From: Pedobacter riviphilus
GTDB lineage: Bacteria; Bacteroidota; Bacteroidia; Sphingobacteriales; Sphingobacteriaceae
Assembly: GCF_014692875.1 (NCBI RefSeq)
Contig: NZ_CP061171.1
Location: forward strand, 4,340,001-4,404,000
DNA: 64,000 bases
Direction of reading: 5' to 3'
Part shown: one piece after another, positions 46,292 to 56,282 of the stretch
Layout: every line of letters begins with the position of its first letter
Numbering within the stretch: the stretch's first letter is position 1
The notes under the pieces: generated by a model
Database searches by the model: none
What the model was told of the DNA's origin: nothing
What the model saw: the letters and a program-made list of their open reading frames with translations, nothing else
Translations under genes and position numbers: made by a program

Positions 46292-47431
46292 ATGAAAAAA
46301 TTTGGCTTCATCATCTTTTTATTTTTGGCTGTTAGCAGTTTCGCTCAGGATTCTACTTATACCAGAAATATAATAAATACCCTTACCTCAAAAGAATTTT
46401 GGGGCAGAGGTTATACCAAAGATGGGATGAAAAAATCTGCAGCTTACCTGGCAACTGCCTATCAAAAAATTGGTTTGTTACCAATGGGTACTGCATATAA
46501 ACAGGCTTTTAACTTCCCTGTAAATACTTTTCCAGGAAAAATGCGGGTAGCCATTAATGGCCAAAAACTCATTCCTGGTAAAGATTTCATAGTGAACAAT
46601 GAAAGTCCAGGTATTAAACAAACGGCAGGTTTAACACCAATTGATAGCCTTAACTATCACGCTTCATCATCGTTACAAGTTTTATTAAAAGATAAATTAA
46701 CCTGGTCTGTAGCTACTGACGTTGGAGATGTAACCACCATTCAGCTCAATAAAAAGAGCTTTCGCGCAATACCGAAAGAAATCAGCGTTGATATCGAAAA
46801 CAAATTTATCCCCGATTTCCAGGCTGCCAATATTTGCGGTCTGGTTAAAGGAACTAAATACCCTGATTCACTTTTAGTCATTACCGCGCATTACGATCAT
46901 TTAGGCGGTATGGGTGCTGACACCTATTTCCCTGGTGCAAACGACAACGCAGCTGGTGTAGCCACTTTATTGAGTCTTGCCAAATATTATGCTGCCAATC
47001 CCCAGCCCTACCCCATTGGCTTTATCTGTTTTGCTGGCGAAGAAGCCGGATTATTGGGATCGAGATTTTTTGTAGAAAACCCTTTAATTCCCTTAAGTAA
47101 AATAAAATTTCTAATCAATTTAGATTTAGTTGGCACGGGCGAAGCCGGGATGACGGTTGTTAATGCATCTGTTTACCCTAAAGCATTTGCTTTGCTCAAC
47201 GCAATCAACAACCAAAATCATTATATCTCGAAAATAAACTCCAGAGGTAAAGCAGCCAACAGCGATCACTATTTCTTTACCGAAAAAGGTGTTCCGGCGT
47301 TCTTCATTTATACCCAAGGAGGCCCATCTGCCTATCATGATATATTCGATAAACCTGAAACATTACCACTTACCGAGTATAAAGACCTGTTTAAACTGAT
47401 CGTCGGATTTAACCAAAAACTGATGGAATAA
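46292..47431 (+). CDS. Secreted M28-family metallopeptidase
   Basis: 379 residues with signal peptide MKKFGFIIFLFLAVSSFAQ. Zinc-site motifs of the M28 family are in order: TAHYDHLGGMG (His, Asp), FPGANDNAAGVATLL (bridging Asp), CFAGEEAGLLGSRFF (catalytic Glu plus Glu ligand), LINLDLVGTG (Asp) and QGGPSAYHDIFDKPE (His). It is probably an aminopeptidase in the periplasm or outside the cell. The gene is alone, with repeats upstream. Confidence 0.9.
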   Translation: MKKFGFIIFLFLAVSSFAQDSTYTRNIINTLTSKEFWGRGYTKDGMKKSAAYLATAYQKIGLLPMGTAYKQAFNFPVNTFPGKMRVAINGQKLIPGKDFIVNNESPGIKQTAGLTPIDSLNYHASSSLQVLLKDKLTWSVATDVGDVTTIQLNKKSFRAIPKEISVDIENKFIPDFQAANICGLVKGTKYPDSLLVITAHYDHLGGMGADTYFPGANDNAAGVATLLSLAKYYAANPQPYPIGFICFAGEEAGLLGSRFFVENPLIPLSKIKFLINLDLVGTGEAGMTVVNASVYPKAFALLNAINNQNHYISKINSRGKAANSDHYFFTEKGVPAFFIYTQGGPSAYHDIFDKPETLPLTEYKDLFKLIVGFNQKLME

Positions 47432-47587
47432 GTTCATTTCTATGACGAAAGCCTTAAATCACGATGCAAACCGTTAATTCTCAATTTCTCCGATTGGGAT
47501 AATATAATAAGGCGTTGGGATAATTAAATATAGCAGCCAATTGTGTATGCTCATCTTTGAATCACCAAAACGAAAACAAGATTCATT

Positions 47588-48664
47588 ATGAAAGCTGTAC
47601 AAAAACTTAGTCTCGCATTATTAATGTTAATGGTATTTGCCATTAAATCTAATGCCCAGAACCAAATCGAAATTGTTATAGTAGGCTCTGCCCACAACAA
47701 TTCTAAATCGACACAAAACTTCCAGGCGATCATTGATAAACTTAAAAACTTTAAGCCCGATATGGTTTTTGGCGAATACCTGCCCCAGGGCGATTACGCT
47801 AAACTAGAAGAAAGCAACTGGGCAAAAGAATTGTTCAAAAAAGAACGCGATTATCTGGAAAAATTAAATCCTGAATCACCTAAAAATATTAATGCACAAA
47901 TTAAAAAAGATCAAAAAGCGCTCGCAAAATTCGCCTATTACCATAAAACGAGGATGGATTTAGCCGTTAATTATGCAAAAAACTGGGATAGAGGAAATGC
48001 TGATTACCAAATTTTTGTACTTGAAAATTATATGAAACAGAGCTTCGGCAAAGAAGAACAAGTAATCTACACTAAGATGTTCGGTGGTATAGATTCGTTA
48101 AAAAAGATAGGTTTTTATAGGCCAGGAAGCGAATATGTTAAAATCTATTTTCCATTGATTTATCAGTTAAAACAAGATCGAATTTACAACATGGATTGCC
48201 AAACCTATGATAAACCGTGGAGCATAGCCTGGGCAAAAACAGATTCTTTATACAAAATTTTAATCAACAAAGCGAAAGCCGATAGCACCTCGCAGGAAGC
48301 AGCTACCGTTAAAGCCATAGAAAAATATTGGGCTTACAATGAAGATGAAGCGAAGGTTTTCAATGCCGATCCTTATGCTGGTATGAATACCGTAAAATAT
48401 GGCGTTCTAGATGAAGCCTGGAACTTTTATGGCGGCCCTCATTTTTATGGTTATGCGGGTTTCCCTACTGAAACGGTAAAAGAGATGATTGCACAGTGGA
48501 CCTTAAGAAACGAGGGTATGTGTAAAAACATCGTCGAGCAGGCAAAGGCGAAAAAAGCAAAAAGGGTTTTGGTTGGTGTTGGTGCGTCACACCGCAAATG
48601 GATGGAAGAAATTTTAGCCAAAAACCCAGCAGTTAAAATCATCAATTATAACGATTTGCACTAA
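47588..48664 (+). CDS. DUF5694-like exported protein (TraB/EreA-like fold)
   Basis: 358 residues with a signal peptide MKAVQKLSLALLMLMVFAIKSNAQ. The motif pattern VIVGSAHNNS, MVFGEYLP and RVLVGVGASHR resembles the GxxH / E / GxxH active-site pattern of the TraB-EreA-ChaN superfamily, which includes hydrolases and haem-binding proteins. I believe it belongs to DUF5694; the substrate is unknown. It is a single gene 157 bp after the M28 peptidase gene. Confidence 0.65.
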   Translation: MKAVQKLSLALLMLMVFAIKSNAQNQIEIVIVGSAHNNSKSTQNFQAIIDKLKNFKPDMVFGEYLPQGDYAKLEESNWAKELFKKERDYLEKLNPESPKNINAQIKKDQKALAKFAYYHKTRMDLAVNYAKNWDRGNADYQIFVLENYMKQSFGKEEQVIYTKMFGGIDSLKKIGFYRPGSEYVKIYFPLIYQLKQDRIYNMDCQTYDKPWSIAWAKTDSLYKILINKAKADSTSQEAATVKAIEKYWAYNEDEAKVFNADPYAGMNTVKYGVLDEAWNFYGGPHFYGYAGFPTETVKEMIAQWTLRNEGMCKNIVEQAKAKKAKRVLVGVGASHRKWMEEILAKNPAVKIINYNDLH

Positions 48665-48947
48665 ACTAATGATATGCGCTTTCTCAGCCCCATTGCATAA
48701 GCTTGGGGCTTTTTCATTTTAGCCCTATGTAATTTTTTCGTTTACTATTTGCAAAAACACCTTAAGGCGATTACTTTTACCTAAAAGATTAGTTGTTTTC
48801 AGCTAGGTGCAACGTTTAATCAGCTTGTACGTCTATTAAAGAACTAAGCCAGGTTTTTAGTCTGTCACATTTTTTATACCGTTCGTCACATTTATCTATA
48901 CTATAAAAACAGAGCACCTAATTTTAGTTTGCTTATTTAAAATATAC

Positions 48948-51722
48948 ATGAAGAAACTCTTACTTTCAATCGGCCTTAGCTTAGCTATTTTTAATTTATT
49001 TGCACAAAAAAACGGGAGCATTACCGGAATTTTAGCCGATAGTGCCAATCACAAGACCACTTTAAATTATTCAACAGTTTCAGTATACAAAGTTGGCGAT
49101 AGTATATTAAGCAGTTATAAATTATCGGATGACAAAGGCGTTTTTAAAATCAATGGCTTAACCATAGGTGTAAAATACCGCTTAGTGGTAACCGCATGGC
49201 AATATGGAACATACCGAAAAGAGGTAGAACTAACGACAGCCAATCCTGCATTAAATTTGGGCACTCTTTATCTTTCTGTTAAGGCAAATAACCTAAGTGA
49301 AGTTGTAATTTCAGGAGAAAGACCACCCGTAATTGTACGGAAAGATACCATCGAATTTAATGCAGAATCTTTTAAAACCTTGCCATCAGCTGTAGTAGAA
49401 GATCTGCTAAAAAAACTTCCGGGCGTTGCCATTGCAGCCGATGGTTCTATACAGGTTAATGGCAAAACAGTTAGTAAAATTTTAGTAGACGGAAAAGAGT
49501 TTTTTGGTGGTGATCAGCAGATTGCGACTAAAAACCTGCCGGCTAATATTATAGACAAGGTGCAGGTGGTTGATGATAAACAGGCCAAAAGGCGTGATCC
49601 GGATTTAACGGCAGCAGAAATACCCCAAATTATCAATTTAAAACTAAAAAAAGCGATTAAAAAAGGAGCTTTTGGTAAATTATATGCTGGCGGAGGTTTA
49701 AAAGACCTCTATCAGGCAGGTGGATTAATGAACTTCTTTAGAGACACCACACAGGTAAGTATATTAGCTTACGGCAACAATATCAACCAGCCAGGCTTTA
49801 ACCCCAATGATGTGCAACGTATAGGTGGCTTTAACAGAAGCGGTGTAAACTCTATGATGATGACCTCCGGAGGTTATTTCGAGTTCAATGGCATTAGTTT
49901 TGGAGGAAGTTATAATGGTGTTCAGACTTCATCCGGAGGCGGTTTTAATTTTAACACTTTAACCAAAAAAGGAATCAAAATTAATACCCAATATTTCTTT
50001 GGCCGATCTGATAATCTTCTGGAGAAACTCACCAACACCAACCAAACACTGGGTACCGACAGGCTGATTACCAACGCCAATGAAAACACCAATTCTCTTA
50101 TTCTAAAACACAATATCGGTGGAAAATTAGACTGGCAAATCGATTCCTTAACGCAACTGACCATCGAACCGGCAATCGTGCTCAGCTCCAACAATTCAGT
50201 AAGCAAAGTTTCTTCAAGCAATAATAATGCGAATAATCAGCTCATCAACACACTCGAAAGTTTGAATGACCTGAATACTTCGAGCAACCAATATCAGTTA
50301 AGAGCCGATTTTAGTAAGGATTTTAAAAAGGCAGGAAGATCTTTCAATATTGGTACCGATATTTCTGCAACCCCGAATCCTGTTATCAATTACAACAGGA
50401 GCACCAGTGTTTTTTATATCACACCATCTACTTCAGAGATCGACCAGTTAAGGAACAATACCATTGATAACTTTAGGTCTTACCTCTATAGCAACTATAC
50501 CGAACCAATCAGCAAAAAACTGAATTTTAAAGCAGATATAAGCGGCAACCTCATCAATAACGAAAACGCATTAAGCACTTTTTACCGCAATCCGGCTAAC
50601 CAGCTATACGATATTGTAATTCCGAATTTGTCGCAAACAGTTAAACAGGCTGGCTTCAAAACCAACACAAATATCAGCCTTGGGTACAAAGTAACAAAAG
50701 ATCTCTACCTTCAACCAGGATTGGTGCACAACTACATTTCGTTAAACAACCGCTTTACCAATAGCGCTAGCATCGATCAGCGTTATAACTTCGTATGGCC
50801 AACATTTCAATTGAAATACAAAATATTCCGTTTTAACTATTCTGCCAGATTTACAGAGCCTAATGTAAGTTATCTTCAGCCAGTGGCCGACAATACCAAT
50901 GCATTTTACATCAGAAATGGAAACCCAAATCTACTGCCAGCCCGAATGCAGAGCTTAAGCATGAATATGTACAAATATGACCCTAAAAGCCTGATCAATT
51001 ACAACTTATATGGTTACGGTAATTTCACAAAAAATGGCATTGTTAATTCAATTACCATAAAAGACGGCGTACAAACGGTTAATCCTGTTAACAAAAGCGG
51101 TATATATAATTTTAGTGGCGGGGCCAATATTTCGAAAGATTTCAAAAAAGATAAAACAAGTTTAAAAGTGGGTTTAGGTTTCTGGGCCAATTTTGATCAT
51201 AGTCCTGTTATTGTGAACAACATTGAGAGTAATGCTAATGTATTTTATGTAGGACCAAATGGAAGTGTGAGGTTAAACCTGAACGATAAGGTTGAGATTA
51301 ACCAGTCGTATTCGGTAAACCTAAACAGAAGTAGATACGATGATAGTTTTTACACCAATATCAGCTACAATACCCACAGAAGTACATCTGAACTGATTAT
51401 CCGTTATCCTAAAAAACTGGTTTTCGAAACCAGCTATTCTTTAACCATTAATGACCAAAAAATTGCGGGATATAACAACAATATCAAATTCTGGAATGCC
51501 GCCCTTACATACCTATTCATGAAAAACGACAGGGCGCAATTAAAGTTCTCTGTTAATGATATTTTGCAGAGTAATGTACGTAGGAACATCGAGATTACGG
51601 GTAACCGCGTTATTGATACACAGAGTAATAACCTCGGTAGATATGGTATGCTTACCCTTACTTATAATATCCAAAACTTTGGACAAAAAGTTGGCGGCCG
51701 ACAAACGTTTTTTAATTTTTAA
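48948..51722 (+). CDS. TonB-receptor-like outer membrane beta-barrel protein
   Basis: 924 residues: signal MKKLLLSIGLSLAIFNLFAQ, carboxypeptidase-regulatory-like domain (SITGILADSANHKTTLNYSTVSVYK), a plug (VVISGERPPVIVRKDTIEFNAESFKTLPSAVVEDLLKKLPGV...) and a long barrel. It matches the outer-membrane beta-barrel family related to TonB receptors that lack a recognised TonB box. A -7-like TTAGTTTG is at 48924-48931. The cargo is unknown; such proteins often transport peptides or metals. Confidence 0.88.
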   Translation: MKKLLLSIGLSLAIFNLFAQKNGSITGILADSANHKTTLNYSTVSVYKVGDSILSSYKLSDDKGVFKINGLTIGVKYRLVVTAWQYGTYRKEVELTTANPALNLGTLYLSVKANNLSEVVISGERPPVIVRKDTIEFNAESFKTLPSAVVEDLLKKLPGVAIAADGSIQVNGKTVSKILVDGKEFFGGDQQIATKNLPANIIDKVQVVDDKQAKRRDPDLTAAEIPQIINLKLKKAIKKGAFGKLYAGGGLKDLYQAGGLMNFFRDTTQVSILAYGNNINQPGFNPNDVQRIGGFNRSGVNSMMMTSGGYFEFNGISFGGSYNGVQTSSGGGFNFNTLTKKGIKINTQYFFGRSDNLLEKLTNTNQTLGTDRLITNANENTNSLILKHNIGGKLDWQIDSLTQLTIEPAIVLSSNNSVSKVSSSNNNANNQLINTLESLNDLNTSSNQYQLRADFSKDFKKAGRSFNIGTDISATPNPVINYNRSTSVFYITPSTSEIDQLRNNTIDNFRSYLYSNYTEPISKKLNFKADISGNLINNENALSTFYRNPANQLYDIVIPNLSQTVKQAGFKTNTNISLGYKVTKDLYLQPGLVHNYISLNNRFTNSASIDQRYNFVWPTFQLKYKIFRFNYSARFTEPNVSYLQPVADNTNAFYIRNGNPNLLPARMQSLSMNMYKYDPKSLINYNLYGYGNFTKNGIVNSITIKDGVQTVNPVNKSGIYNFSGGANISKDFKKDKTSLKVGLGFWANFDHSPVIVNNIESNANVFYVGPNGSVRLNLNDKVEINQSYSVNLNRSRYDDSFYTNISYNTHRSTSELIIRYPKKLVFETSYSLTINDQKIAGYNNNIKFWNAALTYLFMKNDRAQLKFSVNDILQSNVRRNIEITGNRVIDTQSNNLGRYGMLTLTYNIQNFGQKVGGRQTFFNF

Positions 51723-51754
51723 AGTGCGCTGTCGTCCTGAACGTTAAACTCCAA

Positions 51755-51829
51755 GGCCTGTGTCTCCGTAGGCCTCTGCAAAAATTCTTCTTTTCAAACT
51801 TTTTATAAGGGTCTGTGGAGACACAGACC
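51755..51829. repeat. Palindromic repeat, probable bidirectional terminator
   Basis: GGCCTGTGTCTCC (51755-51767) pairs at 12 of 13 positions with GGAGACACAGACC (51817-51829), and GTCTGTG/CACAGAC forms an inner hairpin at 51811-51828. It lies between the two convergent genes. Confidence 0.6.
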
Positions 51830-51842
51830 ATAGAATACTTCA

Positions 51843-52844
51843 TTAAAACATCTCCGCCAGCAACTCATAAGATTTTATCCGATCTTCAAAATGTTCGGTA
51901 ATAGTAACCGCCATTAGTTCATCCACATCATAATCAGCAGCCAGTTTGGAAAGCCGCTCTTTTATTACTGTTGGCGTGCCATAAATCATCCGCGGTTTAT
52001 TGGCCTTAATCCGTTCCTGCTCTGCAGCGTTATAACTGATGTCTTTAATATCGTTCCAACCTACAGAAGTTAAGCCACCGCCCTTTTCAAGCTGGAGAAA
52101 ACGATAAGCCATTAAAGCTTCCTGTTGTTTTACCTTTTCTTCATCTTCTGAGCAGAAAACAAAAAGCGCCACGTTTTCGACTGGTTTTGCCAAATCAACC
52201 GAAGGTTTGAAATGTTCCCGGTAGTATTGAACAGCCTGTGGGCCTCCATGCGGATTAATAAAATGTGCAAAAGAAAAGCCCATTCCAAAGTGGGCCGAAA
52301 ATAGGGCACTTTGTCCGCTGCTGCTTAAAAGCCATTGTTGAGGAACGGTTTCTGCAATGGGAATGGCTTTTATTTTGGCCTGGATACCTCCATCAGAGGT
52401 ATCATGCAAGTAATGTTGCAGCTCGCGCAGTTGTTCTACAAAATCCTGCTCACTCCAATTGTTTGAGGGGTTAAGCATCGAAGCCGTAATGCGGTCGGTA
52501 CCAGGTGCCCGGCCCATCCCCAGATCGATCCGGTTAGGATGCATCACTTCCAGCAAACGAAAACTTTCTGCAACTTTTAATGCACTATGGTTAGGCAGCA
52601 TAATACCACCAGAACCAATCCTTAATGTTTTGGTATGATTGGCCAAATGGGCAATTAAGATCTCGGGCGTTGAACCCGCTAAACTGGTGGTATTGTGATG
52701 TTCTGAAACCCAAAAACGGTGGTACCCTAACCTTTCGGTTTCTTGTGCAAGAATAGTGGTTTCTTCAATGGCACGACGGGCAGTAACACCCTTGCGAACC
52801 GGTGATTGATCTAAGACACTTAGCTTTATTTTTGTATTGCTCAT
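51843..52844 (-). CDS. LLM-class flavin-dependent oxidoreductase
   Basis: Luciferase-like monooxygenase fold, 333 residues. Typical stretches: LSVLDQSPVRKG, RFWVSEHHNTTSLAGSTPEILIAHLANHT and RIGSGGIMLPNHSALKVAESFRLLE, then RIDLGMGRAPGTD. It resembles the MsnO8 subgroup of uncharacterised FMN-dependent enzymes. It is single; the following genes are not functionally linked as far as I can see. Confidence 0.9.
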   Translation of the reverse strand: MSNTKIKLSVLDQSPVRKGVTARRAIEETTILAQETERLGYHRFWVSEHHNTTSLAGSTPEILIAHLANHTKTLRIGSGGIMLPNHSALKVAESFRLLEVMHPNRIDLGMGRAPGTDRITASMLNPSNNWSEQDFVEQLRELQHYLHDTSDGGIQAKIKAIPIAETVPQQWLLSSSGQSALFSAHFGMGFSFAHFINPHGGPQAVQYYREHFKPSVDLAKPVENVALFVFCSEDEEKVKQQEALMAYRFLQLEKGGGLTSVGWNDIKDISYNAAEQERIKANKPRMIYGTPTVIKERLSKLAADYDVDELMAVTITEHFEDRIKSYELLAEMF

Positions 52845-52915
52845 AATTCGTATATAACAAATGTATGAGCCAACTAATTTAAAATATGGGCATGAAAAGC
52901 TTTATGACTTTAAGA

Positions 52916-53602
52916 TTATTGCGCTAAAGTCAATTTGACCAAATACTGATCTTCGCCATCATCAAAAATCAATTCAGCATCCCATCCCGTTTCTTTCGCA
53001 ACCTGTTTAATGGTTTCTTCATCTATATAAATCCAATTAAACCAGTTGCCTTTTTCGCCTTTATATTCGTACTGGTAAGATACCTCTCCATAATATTTAT
53101 TTAACGGTTTAGGTAGATCTTCATATAAATAAGCAATATCAGAAGAATCGAAAATCACTTGTCCGTTAGGATTGATGAGCTCTTTTAATTTGATCAGAAA
53201 ATCTTTGAACCCGGGCAAAGTTCCTGTTAAACCTATACCGTTCATGAGCATAATAATGGTATCAAATTTCTCCTGATAGGTAAAAATATCCTGTATGAAT
53301 GCTTTTTTTACACCACGATCTTTCATGATATTCACCGCTGCTTCCGAAATATCAATAGCCGTAACATCGATATTAAAGGCCTGTAAAAGTAAAGCATGGC
53401 TTCCAACACCGGCACCAATGTCCAATACCCTGCCATTGCACATGTGTAATGCCTGAAGCTCTAGAACGGGCATATCTTCATCATCCCTGAAAAAGAATTC
53501 TAAAGGCATTTCTTCAGGCTCTCCGTACGAATTGTGTAACCAAAGCGTATCAGCCTCACCTGTTCTGTAAATATCAGTTAACGCTTTACCAAAAACATCC
53601 AT
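52916..53602 (-). CDS. Class I SAM-dependent methyltransferase
   Basis: 228 residues. SAM-binding motif I is VLDIGAGVGSHALLL (about residue 56-70), motif II IDVTAIDIS, motif IV DTIIMLMNGIGLTG. The C-terminal part has a YKGEKGNWFNWIYIDEETI beta-hairpin. The substrate is unknown, with small-molecule methyltransferases most similar in architecture. Confidence 0.85.
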   Translation of the reverse strand: MDVFGKALTDIYRTGEADTLWLHNSYGEPEEMPLEFFFRDDEDMPVLELQALHMCNGRVLDIGAGVGSHALLLQAFNIDVTAIDISEAAVNIMKDRGVKKAFIQDIFTYQEKFDTIIMLMNGIGLTGTLPGFKDFLIKLKELINPNGQVIFDSSDIAYLYEDLPKPLNKYYGEVSYQYEYKGEKGNWFNWIYIDEETIKQVAKETGWDAELIFDDGEDQYLVKLTLAQ

Positions 53603-53703
53603 GTGGCAAAGATAGGGAGGAAAGCTGAAAGACTAAAGCTTAAAGAAAATGAGCAATAAAAAAACACCATAACAACAAATAAGTTATAAGTTAGTCAACA
53701 ATT

Positions 53704-55107
53704 TTACTCCAACTCAAATACCTGATGGTATTCAGGAATAGCAACATGTTCAAAGCCTGCATCTTTCAATTTGCTGGCAAAATGTTGTTGTACTTCGTAT
53801 TCTCCATGTACTAAAAACAGCTGTTTAACTTTAGTAGGATCCTGGCCCGATAAAAAATGTAATAAATCTTCGTAATCGCCATGTGCACTCATCGATTTTA
53901 TCGATTGTACTTCAGCTTTAACTTCATATTCGTCACGGAAAATCTCAACTACTTTTTGTCCGGCAATTAACTTGCCACCAAGCGAATTTGGTTCACAGTA
54001 ACCCACCATTAAAATCGTATTTTTGGGATTACCGATATTATTACGGATATGATGCTTTACCCGGCCAGCCTCTGCCATACCTGATGCAGAAATAATTACA
54101 CAAGGCCTTGGATCGGCATTTAAAGCTTTCGATTCTTCTACACTTTCAATAAAACGCAGGCCTTTAAAAGCAAATACATCATGATCAATTTTTAAAGTTT
54201 CCTTAACGCCATTATTATATACTTCAGGGTGGTTTTTAAGAATTTGGGTTGCTTTCGAAGATAAAGGACTATCTACGTAATATGGAACATCAGGCAATTT
54301 ACCCTTTAGTTCAAGCCCATTTAACGCATAAAGTAATTCCTGAGTACGGCCAACGGCAAAAGCTGGAATAATTACTTTGCCTTTTTTAATTTTGCAGGTA
54401 TTGTTAATGATCTCAAAAAGCATGTTTTCTATCGGATCGAGGTCTTTATGTAATGAATCGCCATAGGTTGATTCCATTAAAATATAATCGGCCTGTTCAA
54501 ACTGTTGCGGACTTTTCAAAAGCAGGTCGCCATAACGGCCAACATCGCCAGAAAAGGTAATCCGCGTAGATTTTCCATCTTCTGTAATGGTAAGATGTAC
54601 CGCAGCACTGCCTAAAATATGCCCTGCATCAGTAAACTTTAACCGAATTCCCGCCTCAATCTCGAAATCCTCTTCATAATCTACTATCTTCATCTGGCTC
54701 ACCGTTTTGGTAACATCTTCTTCTGTATAAAGTGCTTCTTCCATTTCTTCGCCATGACGGAGGTGACGGTTGGCATATTCAGCATCCTGCATCTGGATTT
54801 TGGCAGAATCCATCATTAAAATGCGGGCCAGATCCATAGTTGCCGAAGTACAAAAAATCTCACCTTTAAATCCTTCAGCAACCAATTTAGGCAATAAGCC
54901 ACAATGGTCTATATGTGCGTGTGATAAAACCATGTAAGTAACTTTTTTGGCATCGAAACCAAAAAAGTCATTTAATTTATCCGTAATGCGGCCCATCCCC
55001 TGGAATAAACCACAATCTAATAAAATCTGAGTACCGTTTTTTAAGATAATAAGGTGCTTACTCCCCGTAACCGTACGGGCGGCACCATGAAAAGCAATGT
55101 TCATCAA
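53704..55107 (-). CDS. MBL-fold beta-CASP ribonuclease-like protein
   Basis: 467 residues. Metallo-beta-lactamase motif SHAHIDHCG (His63, His65, Asp67, His68) and motif 3 GHILGSAAVHL, then FSGDVGRYGDLLL. The beta-CASP domain has VIIPAFAVGRTQELLY, and the C-terminal RNA-specificity domain reads MSAHGDYEDLLHFL and LVHGEYEVQQ. This is the bacterial CPSF-like/YsaJ-type family of RNA nucleases; the RNA target is unknown. Start may be the ATG at 55107 or the next codon. It is not near rtcB, so no link is claimed. Confidence 0.9.
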   Translation of the reverse strand: MMNIAFHGAARTVTGSKHLIILKNGTQILLDCGLFQGMGRITDKLNDFFGFDAKKVTYMVLSHAHIDHCGLLPKLVAEGFKGEIFCTSATMDLARILMMDSAKIQMQDAEYANRHLRHGEEMEEALYTEEDVTKTVSQMKIVDYEEDFEIEAGIRLKFTDAGHILGSAAVHLTITEDGKSTRITFSGDVGRYGDLLLKSPQQFEQADYILMESTYGDSLHKDLDPIENMLFEIINNTCKIKKGKVIIPAFAVGRTQELLYALNGLELKGKLPDVPYYVDSPLSSKATQILKNHPEVYNNGVKETLKIDHDVFAFKGLRFIESVEESKALNADPRPCVIISASGMAEAGRVKHHIRNNIGNPKNTILMVGYCEPNSLGGKLIAGQKVVEIFRDEYEVKAEVQSIKSMSAHGDYEDLLHFLSGQDPTKVKQLFLVHGEYEVQQHFASKLKDAGFEHVAIPEYHQVFELE

Positions 55108-55167
55108 GATGGTGGTTAGAATATATATAGCATAAAAATGCCGGATATTTCCGGCACTTCCAATTCT

Positions 55168-55395
55168 TTACGCATTTATTTCTGCTATTTTATCTTTTAC
55201 CTTATCGGCTACACCGCTCGCTTTATCGGCCAAACCTGCCAATTTACCTTTTGAGGTATCTAAAATATCAGCTAACCAGTCTGATACTTTACCTTTTAAA
55301 TCGTTACCAGAATCTGAAGATAATGCCAACGCGATTGTTGCGCCAAGTGCAGCTCCAGCTAATACGCCTACAATAATTTTTGTCTCTTTTTTCAT
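55168..55395 (-). CDS. YtxH-like small membrane protein
   Basis: 75 residues: a single N-terminal hydrophobic segment IIVGVLAGAALGATIALALS, then an amphipathic helix rich in Lys/Asp/Ala (DKASGVADKVKDKIAEINA). YtxH-type proteins are induced by general stress in other bacteria. It is divergent from the following HAD-like gene. Confidence 0.8.
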   Translation of the reverse strand: MKKETKIIVGVLAGAALGATIALALSSDSGNDLKGKVSDWLADILDTSKGKLAGLADKASGVADKVKDKIAEINA

Positions 55396-55474
55396 GTTCT
55401 TAGTGATTTACTTATTAAACATATTTAACCCACAGGTGTTTTTATTTTTTTCATCTCGCAAAAACCAAACCACA

Positions 55475-55840
55475 ATGAAGCGTATATTTTTTATAGCCCT
55501 AGATAATACCATTTATTTTACCAATGTAACGTCAGGTTTCCTAAAACAGCAAACCTCAAAAGTAAAGATGTTGGGCCTTGTTAATGATTTTGAAGCCGTA
55601 TATGTTGTAGATGTTTCGACGGCCAACAAAAAGGAAGCTTTTAAACTGTTGATTGATAAATACGCCTTAAACACGGATGATATTCCAATTATAGGTGATG
55701 ATGCAGAATCGGAAATTAAATTTGGCCTAGAACTAGTAATAGCTATTTTTTTACTGGATCCCGAAAACCTGCATCCAAATGCCGAAAGCACTTTTAGTGG
55801 AACTGATTTAAGCAAGCTTCATGCGGCGGCGGGACAATAA
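55475..55840 (+). CDS. Short HAD-like protein
   Basis: 121 residues from the ATG at 55475. The start FFIALDNTIYFTNV resembles HAD motif I with one Asp (DNT) instead of DxD, and IIGDDAESEIKFGLELVIAIFLLD resembles motif IV of HAD phosphatases. The protein is much shorter than a working HAD phosphatase and lacks the cap, so it may be a non-catalytic or truncated form. An upstream in-frame ATG at 55394 overlaps the YtxH start and is less likely. Confidence 0.55.
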   Translation: MKRIFFIALDNTIYFTNVTSGFLKQQTSKVKMLGLVNDFEAVYVVDVSTANKKEAFKLLIDKYALNTDDIPIIGDDAESEIKFGLELVIAIFLLDPENLHPNAESTFSGTDLSKLHAAAGQ

Positions 55841-55942
55841 TCTAAACCATATTTTTCTTGTTGTGTCGCCCTGGGCGTAGTCGAAGAGCAAACCGATGAG
55901 ATCAAGTGGATACCAGGACTGTTGCCTCCGAAGCAATACTGA

Positions 55943-56282
55943 ATGTTCATTTTAGGTAAAGATTATAAACCATTAGGAGAGGAGTTTCCTGCAGCTATTT
56001 TAGTTCCCTCCTGTTTTCCGTTTTATCCCGATGAAGGATCACTGTTGTCCGGAGAAAATATTTTATAATTTTTAACCGGACAGCCAAATTAACTAAGAAT
56101 TTTAAAAATCATCAAAATAAGAGTGCTTAACTTTTAAGAACGTTATAAAAACAGCTTTTTCAGCTTTAATTCAAGGATTTTATGGGTAAACTGGAGTTTA
56201 ACCGGACAACAGTGATGAAGGATCGGGATGTTCACTCCAATCAGGTCTAGGTGGCTTGTTAAGTGGTGCTATGTTTGGCTAG
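55943..56282 (+). pseudogene. Small ORF interrupted by the MITE
   Basis: An ATG at 55943 opens a frame that is cut by the element at 56041-56213. Removing the element and one copy of the 11-bp target duplication gives an uninterrupted 51-residue frame ending with the TAG at 56280-56282, with a C-terminus GLGGLLSGAMFG. The peptide has a glycine-rich end reminiscent of bacteriocin-like leaders or mature peptides, but I recognise no family. It may be a chance reading frame. Confidence 0.4.
56041..56213. mobile_element. 173-bp MITE with 12-bp terminal inverted repeats
   Basis: ACTGTTGTCCGG at 56041-56052 and CCGGACAACAGT at 56202-56213 are perfect inverted repeats. The element is bordered by an 11-bp direct repeat GATGAAGGATC (56030-56040 and 56214-56224). 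No transposase is encoded. The length of the target duplication fits IS4-family elements, which suggests mobilisation by such a transposase elsewhere in the genome. Confidence 0.9.
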
